The notes beneath the pieces were generated by a model, which saw only the letters and a list, made by a program, of their open reading frames with translations, was not told where the DNA came from and searched no databases. Made by a program: the position numbers and the translations under genes. Below are positions 35,412-43,905 of a stretch of 64,000 nt of DNA, in pieces. The stretch's first letter is position 1. Each line of letters opens with the position of its first letter. The DNA comes from Paenarthrobacter nitroguajacolicus (GTDB taxonomy: Bacteria > Actinomycetota > Actinomycetes > Actinomycetales > Micrococcaceae), in NCBI RefSeq assembly GCF_029952445.1, contig NZ_JAQPPK010000003.1, forward strand, positions 1 through 64,000, given 5' to 3'.

Positions 35412-37456
35412 CGCAGGAACGCAGCAGCCACACCGGCGTCCACGGGAATGTGGAGGCCGGTGGTGTGGGAGAGTTCGTTGCTGGTCAGCACGGACGCGGC
35501 GTTGGCCACGTGTTCGGGCAGGACTTCGCGCTTGAGGAGCGTGCGCTGGGCGTAGTACTTGCCCAGTTCCTGCTCGTCCACGCCATAGACCGCAGCGCGC
35601 TTGGCGCCCCAGCCGCCAGCGAAGATGCCGGAGCCGCGGACCACTCCGTCGGGGTTGATGCCGTTGACGCGGATGCCGAACTCGCCCAGTTCGGCGGCGA
35701 GGAGGCGGACCTGGTGGGCTTGGTCTGCCTTGGTGGCGGAGTAGGCGATGTTGTTGGGGCCGGCGAACACGGAGTTCTTGGAGGAGATGTAGATGATGTC
35801 TCCGCCCAGGCCCTGATCGATCATGACCTTGGCCGCGGCCTTGGACACCAGGAACGAGCCCTTGGCCATGACGTTGTGCTGCAGGTCCCAGTCCTTCTCG
35901 GTGGTTTCGAGCAGCGGCTTGGAGATGGATAGTCCGGCGTTGTTGACCACCAGGTCCAGGCCACCGAAAGCCAGCACGGCTTCCTGCATGGCAGCGGCGA
36001 TCTGGGCTTCGTCGGTTACGTCGGCCTGGACGCCGATGGCGACGTCGGAGCCGCCCAGTTCCGCGGCGACGGCTTGAGCGTTCTCAAGGTTGAGATCGGC
36101 AATGACGACGCACGCGCCGTCGGACGCCAAGCGGGTGGCGATCGCCTTGCCGATGCCCGACGCCGCACCGGTCACCAGCGCGATGCGGGTGGCGTGGGAC
36201 TTGGGCTTGGGCATCCGGGCGAGCTTGGCTTCTTCCAGTGCCCAGTATTCGATGCGGAACTTCTCGGATTCCTCGATCGGGGCGTAGGTGGAGATGGCCT
36301 CGGCGCCGCGCATCACGTTGATGGCGTTGATGTAGAACTCGCCGGCCACGCGGGCGGTCTGTTTGTCCTTGCCGAAGGAGAACATGCCCACGCCCGGGAC
36401 CAGGACGATGGCCGGATCCGCGCCGCGCAATGCCGGGCTGTTCTCGTCAGCGTGGCGGTCGTAGTAGGCCTGGTAGTCCTCGCGGTACGCCGCGTGCAGT
36501 TCCTTCAGGCGCGCTACGGAGTCCTCGATCGAGGCGTCCGCAGGCAGGTCCAAAATCAGGGGCTTGACCTTGGTGCGCAGGAAGTGGTCCGGGCAGGAAG
36601 TGCCCAGCGCGCCGAGTCGCGGATGCTCGGTTGAGGCGAGGAATTCAAGAACGACGGCGTCATCACTGAAGTGCCCCAGCTGCGGTTTGTCCGTGGAGGC
36701 CAGGCCGCGGATCACGGGCGCCAATGCCGCTGCCTTCGCGCGGCGTTCGGCTTCCGGGAGAGCGGAGTAGCCGGGGAGTTTGGCGCCGAAGGGCTCGGCC
36801 TTGCCGTTGTCCTTGATGTAATTCTCGGCCTGATCGATGATCCACAGCGAGTTGGCCTCGGCCTCTTCGGACGTGGCGCCCCAGGCTGTGATGCCGTGGC
36901 CGCCAAGGATGGTGCCGATGGCCTGCGGGTTGGCTTCCTTGATCGCGGCGATATCCAGACCCAGCTGGAAACCTGGCCGACGCCACGGAACCCAGACAAC
37001 CTTGTCGCCGAACACCTTGGAGGTCAGCGCTTCGCCGTCCACCGCCGTCGCAATGGCGATGCCCGAGTCCGGGTGCAGGTGGTCAACGTGCGCTGCGTCC
37101 ACCAGGCCGTGCATGGCGGTATCGATCGAGGGAGCCGCGCCGCCCTTGCCGTGGAGGCAGTAATCGAACGCGGCCACCATTTCGTCTTCACGTTCGACGC
37201 CGGGGTAAACGGACTTCAGTGCCTGCAGCCGGTCCAGCCGGAGTACTGCGAGGTTCTCCGCTTTGAGGGTACCGAGGTCGCCGCCGGAGCCCTTGACCCA
37301 CAGGAGCTCAACGTCCTGACCCGTGACCGGGTCCTTCTCGGTGCCCTTGGCCGAGGTGTTGCCGCCGGCGAAGTTGGTGTTCCGCTTGTCCGCTCCGAGG
37401 CGGTTGGAACGGGAGATCAGTTCTTCAACAGTCGTGTTGGTTTCGTGCGTGGTCAT
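35408..37456 (-). CDS. rhaEW: bifunctional rhamnulose-1-phosphate aldolase / lactaldehyde dehydrogenase
   Basis: A 682-aa fusion. About residues 1-400 are a class II aldolase/AraD-like domain with the zinc-binding HVDHLHPDSG and GGHGITAWG segments; it splits L-rhamnulose-1-phosphate to glycerone phosphate and L-lactaldehyde. About 425-680 are a short-chain dehydrogenase with the NAD loop VTGAASGIGKAIA, NNAG, and YSATK (catalytic Tyr and Lys), which oxidises the lactaldehyde. This is the RhaEW architecture known from Bacillus. ATG 37456 follows rhaI by 2 bases. Confidence 0.94.
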   Translation of the reverse strand: MTTHETNTTVEELISRSNRLGADKRNTNFAGGNTSAKGTEKDPVTGQDVELLWVKGSGGDLGTLKAENLAVLRLDRLQALKSVYPGVEREDEMVAAFDYCLHGKGGAAPSIDTAMHGLVDAAHVDHLHPDSGIAIATAVDGEALTSKVFGDKVVWVPWRRPGFQLGLDIAAIKEANPQAIGTILGGHGITAWGATSEEAEANSLWIIDQAENYIKDNGKAEPFGAKLPGYSALPEAERRAKAAALAPVIRGLASTDKPQLGHFSDDAVVLEFLASTEHPRLGALGTSCPDHFLRTKVKPLILDLPADASIEDSVARLKELHAAYREDYQAYYDRHADENSPALRGADPAIVLVPGVGMFSFGKDKQTARVAGEFYINAINVMRGAEAISTYAPIEESEKFRIEYWALEEAKLARMPKPKSHATRIALVTGAASGIGKAIATRLASDGACVVIADLNLENAQAVAAELGGSDVAIGVQADVTDEAQIAAAMQEAVLAFGGLDLVVNNAGLSISKPLLETTEKDWDLQHNVMAKGSFLVSKAAAKVMIDQGLGGDIIYISSKNSVFAGPNNIAYSATKADQAHQVRLLAAELGEFGIRVNGINPDGVVRGSGIFAGGWGAKRAAVYGVDEQELGKYYAQRTLLKREVLPEHVANAASVLTSNELSHTTGLHIPVDAGVAAAFLR

Positions 37457-37458
37457 GC

Positions 37459-38625
37459 TTATGCGCCCCATCCGGCTTGCTGGCCGCCTGCGCGGTCCTC
37501 GTTGATCTTCTTCTGGTAACCGCTGGCCTTGTAGGCAGCGATCGGGTCGGCGGGCAGGCCGCGGGATTCGCGCCACTCGGCCAGGACCGGGCGGACGTCG
37601 GTGTAGAAGGCATCGTTGAAGATGCCGTTGGCGGCCAGGACATCCCCGGCACGCTGGGCTTCGGTCAACGCGGCCGTGTCCACAAGCAGCGCACGCGCCG
37701 TCATTTCCTGGACGTTCAGGACCGAGCGGATCTGACCCGGGATCTTTTCTTCCAGGTTGTGGCACTGGTCCAGCATCAGGGCAACGCCTGAATCCTTCCC
37801 GAAGCCGCCACCACGGATGACCTCGTGCATGATGCGGAACAGCTGGAACGGATCGGCTGCGCCAACAATGAGGTCGTCATCGGCGTAGAAGCGGGAGTTG
37901 AAGTCGAAGGAGCCCAGCTTGCCCAAGCGCAGCAGCTGCATCACGATGAATTCGATGTTGGTGCCCGGGGCATGGTGGCCGGTGTCCAGGCAGACGAACG
38001 CCTTCTCGCCCAGGGCCAGGGTCTGCGCGTAGGAGGTACCCCAGTCCGGAACATCGGTGTGGTAGAAAGCGGGCTCGAAGAACTTGTATTCAAGAACCAG
38101 GCGCTGCTCGTCACCCAAGCCTGCGTAGATTTCCTGGAGGGACTCTGCCAGGCGGTCCTGGCGGCCGCGCATGTCATCCTGTCCCGGGTAGTTGGTGCCA
38201 TCCGCCAGCCAGATCTTCAGGTCTTTCGAACCAGTGGCGTGCATGATCCCGATGCACTCCAGGTGGTGATCGATCGCGCGGCGGCGCACGGCCTCGTTGG
38301 ACGAGGTCAGCGAGCCGAACTTGTACTCGTCATCCTGGAAGGTGTTGGAGTTGATGGTGCCCAAGCCAACGCCCAGGCCTTCGGCGTATTCGCGCAGGGC
38401 CGAGTAGTCGTCCACTTTGTCCCACGGAATGTGCAGCGCCACAGTGGGAGCGAGCCCCGTGAGCTCGTGGACCTTCGCGGCGTCGGCGATCTTTTCCTGG
38501 ACGGTGCGCGGGGTACCCGGGGTGCCGAAGACCTTGAACCGGGTCCCCGAATTTCCATAGGCCCAGGACGGCACTTCAATGGCCAGTTCTCCCAGGCGGC
38601 CAAGAGCCGATTCTGTGGTGTTCAT
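37459..38625 (-). CDS. rhaI: L-rhamnose isomerase
   Basis: TIM-barrel isomerase of 388 aa, the RhaI (Pseudomonas/actinobacterial) type rather than E. coli RhaA. It converts L-rhamnose to L-rhamnulose. Family blocks are KIWLADGTNYPGQDDMRGRQ, EYKFFEPAFYHTDVPDWGTS, VCLDTGHHAPGTNIEFIV (metal-binding Asp and His) and SFDFNSRFYADDD. It overlaps rhaM by 4 bases and is followed at once by rhaEW. Confidence 0.95.
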   Translation of the reverse strand: MNTTESALGRLGELAIEVPSWAYGNSGTRFKVFGTPGTPRTVQEKIADAAKVHELTGLAPTVALHIPWDKVDDYSALREYAEGLGVGLGTINSNTFQDDEYKFGSLTSSNEAVRRRAIDHHLECIGIMHATGSKDLKIWLADGTNYPGQDDMRGRQDRLAESLQEIYAGLGDEQRLVLEYKFFEPAFYHTDVPDWGTSYAQTLALGEKAFVCLDTGHHAPGTNIEFIVMQLLRLGKLGSFDFNSRFYADDDLIVGAADPFQLFRIMHEVIRGGGFGKDSGVALMLDQCHNLEEKIPGQIRSVLNVQEMTARALLVDTAALTEAQRAGDVLAANGIFNDAFYTDVRPVLAEWRESRGLPADPIAAYKASGYQKKINEDRAGGQQAGWGA

Positions 38626-39023
38626 GATTGTTCCTTCTGCTGTCCGGTAGTGACGTCTGTATGTACTGGGGCGGCGGCGTTAGTGACGACGGCGGTGCCG
38701 GCCAATTGGTCTTCCAGGTTGAAAACTTCCTCGACTATTTCGAAGCCTTGGTCCGGAGGGACGTCGCTGTCCGCAAACAGGGTGGCCATTTCCGCCTGCC
38801 AACGGATGTTGACGTCGGTGAGGGCCATGCTGGCCTGTGCTGCTGCGTAGTCTTCGCACTCCAGATAGCCGATCAGTTGGCCGTCGGGGGCCAGGAACAG
38901 TGAGTAGTTGTTCCAGCCGGAGGCCTTGAGCGCCTGCAGCATCTCGGGCCAGACGGCGGCGTGGCGGCGCTTGTATTCGTCCATCAGTTCCGGCTGGACG
39001 GAAGAGCGGAAACATACCCTCAT
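38622..39023 (-). CDS. rhaM: L-rhamnose mutarotase
   Basis: Dimeric ferredoxin-like protein of 133 aa that interconverts rhamnose anomers. It has the signature MRVCFRSSVQPELMDEYKRR with YKRRHAAVWPEM (catalytic His), WNNYSLFL and LIGYLECEDYAAA. The C-terminal ~30 residues beyond the ~105-residue fold are an unusual Ala/Thr-rich tail. It is the first gene of the rha operon, directly downstream of the operator region. Confidence 0.93.
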   Translation of the reverse strand: MRVCFRSSVQPELMDEYKRRHAAVWPEMLQALKASGWNNYSLFLAPDGQLIGYLECEDYAAAQASMALTDVNIRWQAEMATLFADSDVPPDQGFEIVEEVFNLEDQLAGTAVVTNAAAPVHTDVTTGQQKEQS

Positions 39024-39045
39024 GCGGTTCTCCGGGTTACTCGTC

Positions 39046-39075
39046 TTTGAATCGTTTCATTTGTTACGATTCAAA
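39046..39075. promoter_or_regulatory. putative LacI-type operators for the rha operon
   Basis: A 10-bp inverted repeat, TTTGAATCGT and ACGATTCAAA, with a 10-base spacer lies 23 bases before rhaM in the divergent gap. Each arm also sits in a LacI-like site with a central CG (TGAATCGTTTCA and TGTTACGATTCA), centres 14 bases apart. It is the likely target of the divergent regulator. Confidence 0.65.
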
Positions 39076-39136
39076 TTACCCTCGGAAACCGAAGGGTGTC
39101 AAGGCGTTTCCAGTTCCTTGATTTCAGCCAGCGAGA

Positions 39137-40162
39137 ATGGAAAGCATGTCCCAGACAGCGAGCATCAAGGACGTTGCCAATCACGCCCAGGTAGCCGTGG
39201 GAACTGTTTCCAACGTGCTGAATTATCCTGATCGCGTTTCGCAGCGAACCAAGGAACGCGTCCTTAAATCAATCGCCGAGCTCGGGTTCGTCCGTAACGA
39301 CGCCGCCCGCCAACTCCGCGCCGGGCAGAGCCGGACCATCGGCCTCATCGTGCTCGACGTCGGCAACCCCTTCTTCTCCTCCGTGGCACGCGCTGCCGAG
39401 GACGCGGCAACGGCGCTGGGCAGCGTTGTGCTGGTGGGGGACAGCGGCCAGGACGCTTCGCGGGAGGCGCACTATATGGACCTGTTCCAGGAACAGCGCG
39501 TCCAGGGCCTGCTCATCTCGCCCGTGGGCGACGTGTCGGCGCGGATCGACACCCTGCGGGAGCGCGGCGTCCCTACCGTGTTGGTTGACGAACTCGCGGA
39601 CACCGATCGCTGCAGCTCTGTCTCCGTGGATGACCAGGAAGGCGGATACCTCGCCGCCAGGCACCTGCTGGACCTGGGCCGCCGTCGTCTGGCATTTGTT
39701 GGCACCCCGTCCATCCGGCAGGTGTCCAGCCGTCTCGAGGGTGCGCAGCGGGCCGTGGCTGAGGTCCCGGACGCCACGATTGAGGTTCTCGACTCTGCGG
39801 GGCAGACCGTGCTGGCCGGCCGCCAAGTGGGAAATGCTTTGGTGGAGCGCGACCCGGGTGAAAGGCCTGAGGCCGTTTTCTGCTCCAACGATCTCTTGGC
39901 ACTGGGTGTCATGCAGTCGTTGACCATGCTGCGGACGCTCCGTATCCCGGACGACATCGCCCTCATCGGGTACGACGACATCGACTTCGCAATCTCCGCC
40001 GTCGTTCCTTTGTCCTCCATCCGCCAGCCCACGGAGGCGCTGGGACGGACCGCCATCGAGTTGCTCGCGGAAGAGCAGGAGAGCAACGGAACCAAGCACC
40101 GCACCGTCGTTTTCACGCCCGAACTTGTGGTGCGCCAAAGCACCGCCGGCTCACCCAACTAA
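39137..40162 (+). CDS. LacI family transcriptional regulator of rhamnose genes
   Basis: A 341-aa regulator. The N-terminal LacI HTH covers about residues 7-55 (SIKDVANHAQVAVGTVSNVL, hinge DAARQLRAGQSRT). A periplasmic-binding-protein-like sensor follows (IGLIVLDVGNPFFSSVARAA, SVSVDDQEGGYLAARHLL, FCSNDLLALGVMQS, IALIGYDDIDFA). It is divergent from rhaM and presumably represses the rha operon until rhamnose or a derivative binds. Starts at 39137 or 39146 are possible and neither SD is strong. The last codons (SPN and TAA) fall inside a 13-bp tandem repeat, so the C-terminus was shaped by repeat sequence. Confidence 0.9.
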   Translation: MESMSQTASIKDVANHAQVAVGTVSNVLNYPDRVSQRTKERVLKSIAELGFVRNDAARQLRAGQSRTIGLIVLDVGNPFFSSVARAAEDAATALGSVVLVGDSGQDASREAHYMDLFQEQRVQGLLISPVGDVSARIDTLRERGVPTVLVDELADTDRCSSVSVDDQEGGYLAARHLLDLGRRRLAFVGTPSIRQVSSRLEGAQRAVAEVPDATIEVLDSAGQTVLAGRQVGNALVERDPGERPEAVFCSNDLLALGVMQSLTMLRTLRIPDDIALIGYDDIDFAISAVVPLSSIRQPTEALGRTAIELLAEEQESNGTKHRTVVFTPELVVRQSTAGSPN

Positions 40163-40176
40163 GTCACCCAACTAAG
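40151..40176. repeat. 13-bp perfect tandem repeat at lacI 3' end
   Basis: TCACCCAACTAAG occurs twice head-to-tail. The first copy supplies the last codons and the TAA stop of the LacI regulator; the second begins the left arm of the split palindrome. Confidence 0.9.
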
Positions 40177-40198
40177 TGGCAGTTAAGCGCGTTTTGAG
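40167..40198. repeat. left arm of palindromic repeat split by the IS element
   Basis: CCCAACTAAGTGGCAGTTAA and 12 further bases match, in inverted orientation, the arm at 41470-41501 at 25 of 32 positions. Removing the IS restores a continuous intergenic palindrome of the family at 9785, 31189 and 50740. Confidence 0.8.
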
Positions 40199-40201
40199 CT
40201 C

Positions 40202-41467
40202 GGCAAAGTCATAGGGTCGTTGCAACGCTCTGATTGATGGAGCGTTTCATGGTCAAGTTGTTTCCCCCGACTGCGCATACTGAGTTTCTTGATTTGGTGT
40301 GTGGTGGGGCCTCGGTTCTTCAGGCGTCACGGCGTGTCGGAGCGGTGCATGCGACCGGGGGAAACTGGTGGACTCAGTCTGGCCTGATGATGACCGTGAA
40401 CATTGGCGCTGTCGGGGGTCTTGCCGATCCCGCGCCGTCAGCAGCGGGCCCGGGCCGGGCTTTGGACTTGGATGAGCGGGGCATGATCCAGATGGGTGTT
40501 GGTCTGGGGCTGAGTTACCGCACGATTGGCGAATTGATCGGGCGGGACAAGTCCGTGATCTGGCGCGAGGTCAAACGACACACGTCCGCCGATGGCAAGT
40601 ACTACGCCTCGGTCGCGCACGCAAAAGCACATCAGGACAGGCGCAGGCCCAAGCCCTTGAAGCTGGTTGAGGAAGAGGGTTTGTGCCGGCTGATCGGGGT
40701 GTGGATGGACGATGGGTGGAGCCCGAAATTGATCTCCTCGATGTTGGCGTACTACTTCGGCGACGATCAGACTATGCAGGTGAGCCACGAGACGATCTAC
40801 CAAGCCCTCTACGTCCAAACCCGCGGGAACCTGCGGGCGGACCTGGCCGAGAAGCTCAGCCTGAAACGCAAGAAACGCGTTCCGCACACCAGCGACCGCC
40901 ATAAGAACAGCCCTTACGGTGAAGCTTTCAAGATCAGCCAACGCCCGCCCGAGGTCCAGGACCGGGCAGTACCCGGGCACTGGGAAGGGGACCTCATTAT
41001 CGGCACCGACGGAACCGCGATCGGCACGTTGGTGGAACGCTCAAGCCGGTTCACGATCCTGCTGCACCTGCCCGGGGACCACACCGCGGAGACCGTAGCT
41101 GCCGCGATGATCCGGGAGATGGCATCCCTCCCGGATCACCTGCGACGCTCGATCACCTGGGACCGCGGGACCGAGCTGGCCGACTACGCGAAGATCCAAA
41201 CCGCACTCGAAACAACCCTGTATTTCTGCGACCCGCACTCGCCCTGGCAACGCGGCACGAACGAGAACACAAACCGGCTCCTACGGTTCTGGTTTGAGAA
41301 AGGCACCGATCTTTCAGTGCACACTCCCGAGGACCTGCGCCGAGTCGCGGCGAAACTCAACCGCAGGCCCAGACCAACCCTGAATCTCGAAACCCCAGCC
41401 AACCGGCTAAACCAGCTGCTACAAGCGGCCTAAACCCCCAGCGTTGCTCCCACCAGTTGACTTTGCC
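40202..41467 (+). mobile_element. IS30-family insertion sequence
   Basis: An element of about 1,266 bp. Its imperfect 28-bp terminal inverted repeats are 40202-40229 (GGCAAAGTCA...GCAACGCT) and 41440-41467; both 10-bp outer and 8-bp inner blocks are identical. The flanking triplet CTC occurs at 40199-40201 and 41468-41470, the likely target duplication. One intact IS30-type transposase gene fills it. It lies between two convergent genes. Confidence 0.88.
40249..41433 (+). CDS. IS30 family transposase
   Basis: Transposase of 394 aa. The N-terminal HTH region has GMIQMGVGLGLSYRTIGELI followed by GRDKSVIWREVKRH, typical of IS30. The DDE catalytic core has the first Asp in GHWEGDLIIG, the second in TWDRGTELADY and the Glu in PWQRGTNENTNRLLRFWF. 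The ORF is intact, so the element may be active. ATG 40249 is chosen because GGAG lies 6 bases upstream; ATG 40237 and TTG 40234 are in-frame alternatives. Confidence 0.93.
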   Translation: MVKLFPPTAHTEFLDLVCGGASVLQASRRVGAVHATGGNWWTQSGLMMTVNIGAVGGLADPAPSAAGPGRALDLDERGMIQMGVGLGLSYRTIGELIGRDKSVIWREVKRHTSADGKYYASVAHAKAHQDRRRPKPLKLVEEEGLCRLIGVWMDDGWSPKLISSMLAYYFGDDQTMQVSHETIYQALYVQTRGNLRADLAEKLSLKRKKRVPHTSDRHKNSPYGEAFKISQRPPEVQDRAVPGHWEGDLIIGTDGTAIGTLVERSSRFTILLHLPGDHTAETVAAAMIREMASLPDHLRRSITWDRGTELADYAKIQTALETTLYFCDPHSPWQRGTNENTNRLLRFWFEKGTDLSVHTPEDLRRVAAKLNRRPRPTLNLETPANRLNQLLQAA

Positions 41468-41469
41468 CT

Positions 41470-41501
41470 CTCATGCCGCGCTCAACTGCGACTCACTTGG
41501 G
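41470..41501. repeat. right arm of palindromic repeat split by the IS element
   Basis: This is the inverted counterpart of 40167-40198 and lies between the IS and the 3' end of the lysR gene. Read on the minus strand it begins CCCAAGTGAGTCGCAGTTGA. Confidence 0.8.
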
Positions 41502-41506
41502 GAGGC

Positions 41507-42490
41507 TTACGACGCGCGGAGCCCGGCGAGATAGCCCACCGACGCCAACGCATCGGGCTGCTTCGTCTGACGAACGAGCCCCGGGGTGGACGCCGCAATC
41601 CGATCGGCCGAGCGACCCAGGCACTGCAGGAAGCTGGTGATGGAGACGCCGGCCTGCGACTTTTGCCGGAGGGCCGAGATGTGCCGCCGCGCTGCGCAGC
41701 CACTGATGCTGGTGGCTACCACCTGGTCCGCAAGGACGTGGTCCATTGCCGGAACCAGCGCGATGCCGAGCCCCGAACGGACCATGTTGCGGATGGCATC
41801 GTAGTTGTTGCTGCGCACCGTGATGCGGGGTTTGAATCCGCCGCTGGCACACAGGTGCCTGAGGCAGGCGTCGCCGGAGGAGTCCTCCTTGGTGGAGACC
41901 CAGCCTTCTTCGGCGAGGTCCTGCAGGGTGATGTTTTCCGCTGCGGCCAGGCGGTGGGATTCGGGGAGCAGGAGCAGCAGGTCCTCGGCAAGGAGGGGCG
42001 TCGCCACCACGTTTGACGGCCATTGTTGGGGGACGATGTCGTAGTGGAACACCACGGCGACATCGAGTGTTGAATCCCGGATCATGCTCGCGAGTTCGGA
42101 GGGTCCGCCCTCTTCGAGTTCCACGGTTGAATTGGGGTGTCGTCGCAAGTAGGACGCCAGGCCGCCGGGAAGTAACCTTTGGCTTGCCGTGCTGAAGCTG
42201 CCCAGCCGCATGAGGCCGTAGTCTCCCTTGCTGAAGCCCTTCATGTCGTCTTCCAGGTTGCCCAAGGCGTTGATGATGTCGTTGGCGCGGGCGGCCAGGA
42301 ACTTCGCTGCCTCGGTGGGCCGGATGCTTTGGGCGTCGCGTTCCACCAGCGGAGCCTGAACTGCGCGCTCGAGGGCGGCGACCTGCTGCGAAACAGCTGA
42401 ACCGGTGTAGCCGATTTCTCTTGCTGCGTCAGCGAAGGAGCCAGTCCGGAGGACCACGGACAGGGTGCGCAAATGGACGGGATTGAGCAT
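41507..42490 (-). CDS. LysR family transcriptional regulator
   Basis: A 327-aa LysR-type regulator. The winged HTH covers residues 1-60 (VHLRTLSVVLRTGSFADAAR, YTGSAVSQQVAALERAVQ), and the effector-binding domain covers about 90-300 (RLGSFSTASQRLLPGGLASY, LLPESHRLA, RSGLGIALVPAM). ATG 42490 is chosen over an upstream ATG at 42547 because the HTH starts right after it. It lies 7 bases after the M20 gene on the same strand, so it may be cotranscribed with it. The ~25-residue C-terminal tail is longer than usual. Confidence 0.9.
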   Translation of the reverse strand: MLNPVHLRTLSVVLRTGSFADAAREIGYTGSAVSQQVAALERAVQAPLVERDAQSIRPTEAAKFLAARANDIINALGNLEDDMKGFSKGDYGLMRLGSFSTASQRLLPGGLASYLRRHPNSTVELEEGGPSELASMIRDSTLDVAVVFHYDIVPQQWPSNVVATPLLAEDLLLLLPESHRLAAAENITLQDLAEEGWVSTKEDSSGDACLRHLCASGGFKPRITVRSNNYDAIRNMVRSGLGIALVPAMDHVLADQVVATSISGCAARRHISALRQKSQAGVSITSFLQCLGRSADRIAASTPGLVRQTKQPDALASVGYLAGLRAS

Positions 42491-42497
42491 GGCCTGC

Positions 42498-43778
42498 CTA
42501 CTTCCCTGTTGGCGGCGTGAGCAGCCGTTCCACGTCAACGGCGCCACCCCCGGCTTCGAAGTCCAGCTGCACCTGTTCCCGCAGCCTGGCGTCCGCGAGG
42601 TAGTCGGCCATGGTCAAAGCCAGCCCCACCGCACCGTCCACCACGGCGGTATCGCCTGCGGGGCTGATGGAATGCTGGCCGAACTCAACTGTGTGCATGA
42701 CAGCGGTTTCGCGGGAGATGCTCACCGTGGGATGGATGGACGGGATCCGCAGGCTCACGTTCCCCAGGTCCGTAGACCAGCCGCCGCCTACCAGCTCGGT
42801 CTCCAGGGTGATGGCCCTGCCCCGGGCGGACATGTGGCCGTGGTAGCGGGCGGCCAGGGCGTCATTGCTGCGGACGGGTAGGTAGGCGGGGAACGGGTCC
42901 CAATTGGTTTCAAGCCGTGTGCCCGTCATGAGCGCTGCGCCCTCCAGGATGTCCTGCACCTTTTGCGAAATGTCCACCAATCCGGCTGGGTCCAGGGAGC
43001 GGATTTCGACGACGGCGCCCGCCAGGTGCGGGACGACGTTCACCGCAGTTCCACCCTCGGTGATGAGGCAATGGAGGCGGTCCGTTGCGGGGATGTGTTG
43101 GCGAAGCGCGGCGATGCCCTGGTAGGCGGCCACGACGGCGTCTAGTGCATTGCGGCCCATATGCGGCGCGGATGAGGCGTGGGCGGCGACGCCGTGGAAG
43201 GTAACCTCAACGTCGCGCACAGCGAGGGAGGCGAAGGAAGCAGCCTCGTATTCCCCTGTGAATGGGTGGAGCATCACCACGGCATCGATGTCGTCAAAAG
43301 CGCCTGCCCGGGCCAGGAGTTCCTTGCCGTTTCCGTTTTCTTCGGCCGGTGTGCCGATCAGAACAACGGAGCCGCCGAGTTCTTCCACCTTGGCGGCAAC
43401 CCCGAGGAACGCTCCGACGGCGGCAGCACAGATGACGTTGTGTCCGCAGCCATGGCCGACACCCGGAAGAGCGTCGTATTCGGCCAGGACCGCCACCTTG
43501 GGAGAGCCGGAGCCGGCTTCCGCCCGAAGGGAGGTGCGGAGGCCGTATCGGCCCACTTGGACGGAGAAGCCACGGTAGCGAAGGAACTCGGCCGTGAAGG
43601 CAACGGAAAGGCGTTCCTCAAAGCCGACCTCGGCGATGCCGTGAATTCCGTGGCTCAGCTCCTGGAGGTCTGTGCTGAGGTCCTCGATGGTGTTGGTGAT
43701 GCCTCTGGCGATGGATTCGGGGGCTCCGAGGATGCCGGTAAGGGTCAATTTGGACGGGCGAGTCTCCACGATGTCCAC
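42498..43778 (-). CDS. M20 family amidohydrolase / peptidase (AbgB-like)
   Basis: Zinc-dependent amidohydrolase of 426 aa, M20D/AbgB type. Metal ligands are in LPGVGHGCGHN and in the Glu pair of IGTPAEENGNG. The dimerisation-domain segment VTFHGVAAHASSAPHMGRNA and the C-terminal metal His in ISPAGDTAVVDG-like region complete the fold. Such enzymes cleave N-acyl- or aminobenzoyl-amino acids. The start is GTG 43778 with AAAGGA 8 bases upstream. It is divergent from a second LysR gene, its probable regulator. The nearby amino-acid ABC transporter suggests imported amide substrates. Confidence 0.9.
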   Translation of the reverse strand: MDIVETRPSKLTLTGILGAPESIARGITNTIEDLSTDLQELSHGIHGIAEVGFEERLSVAFTAEFLRYRGFSVQVGRYGLRTSLRAEAGSGSPKVAVLAEYDALPGVGHGCGHNVICAAAVGAFLGVAAKVEELGGSVVLIGTPAEENGNGKELLARAGAFDDIDAVVMLHPFTGEYEAASFASLAVRDVEVTFHGVAAHASSAPHMGRNALDAVVAAYQGIAALRQHIPATDRLHCLITEGGTAVNVVPHLAGAVVEIRSLDPAGLVDISQKVQDILEGAALMTGTRLETNWDPFPAYLPVRSNDALAARYHGHMSARGRAITLETELVGGGWSTDLGNVSLRIPSIHPTVSISRETAVMHTVEFGQHSISPAGDTAVVDGAVGLALTMADYLADARLREQVQLDFEAGGGAVDVERLLTPPTGK

Positions 43779-43851
43779 GTGGCGTCCTTTCGCAGGAAAG
43801 TGAGGGGGCCAGCTCCGGACACCGTCGTCCGAAGCTTGGCTCGTTGTTTAA

Positions 43852-43879
43852 CTTAAGATACAGCCGGATTTGTCTTAAG
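43852..43879. promoter_or_regulatory. putative LysR operator between M20 and lysR genes
   Basis: The inverted repeat CTTAAGA (43852-43858) and TCTTAAG (43873-43879) with a 14-base spacer sits in the divergent gap, near the lysR start. AT-rich dyads of this layout are typical LysR recognition sites. Confidence 0.5.
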
Positions 43880-43905
43880 AATAGCTAATCATGCAAGAAT
43901 GTTTC

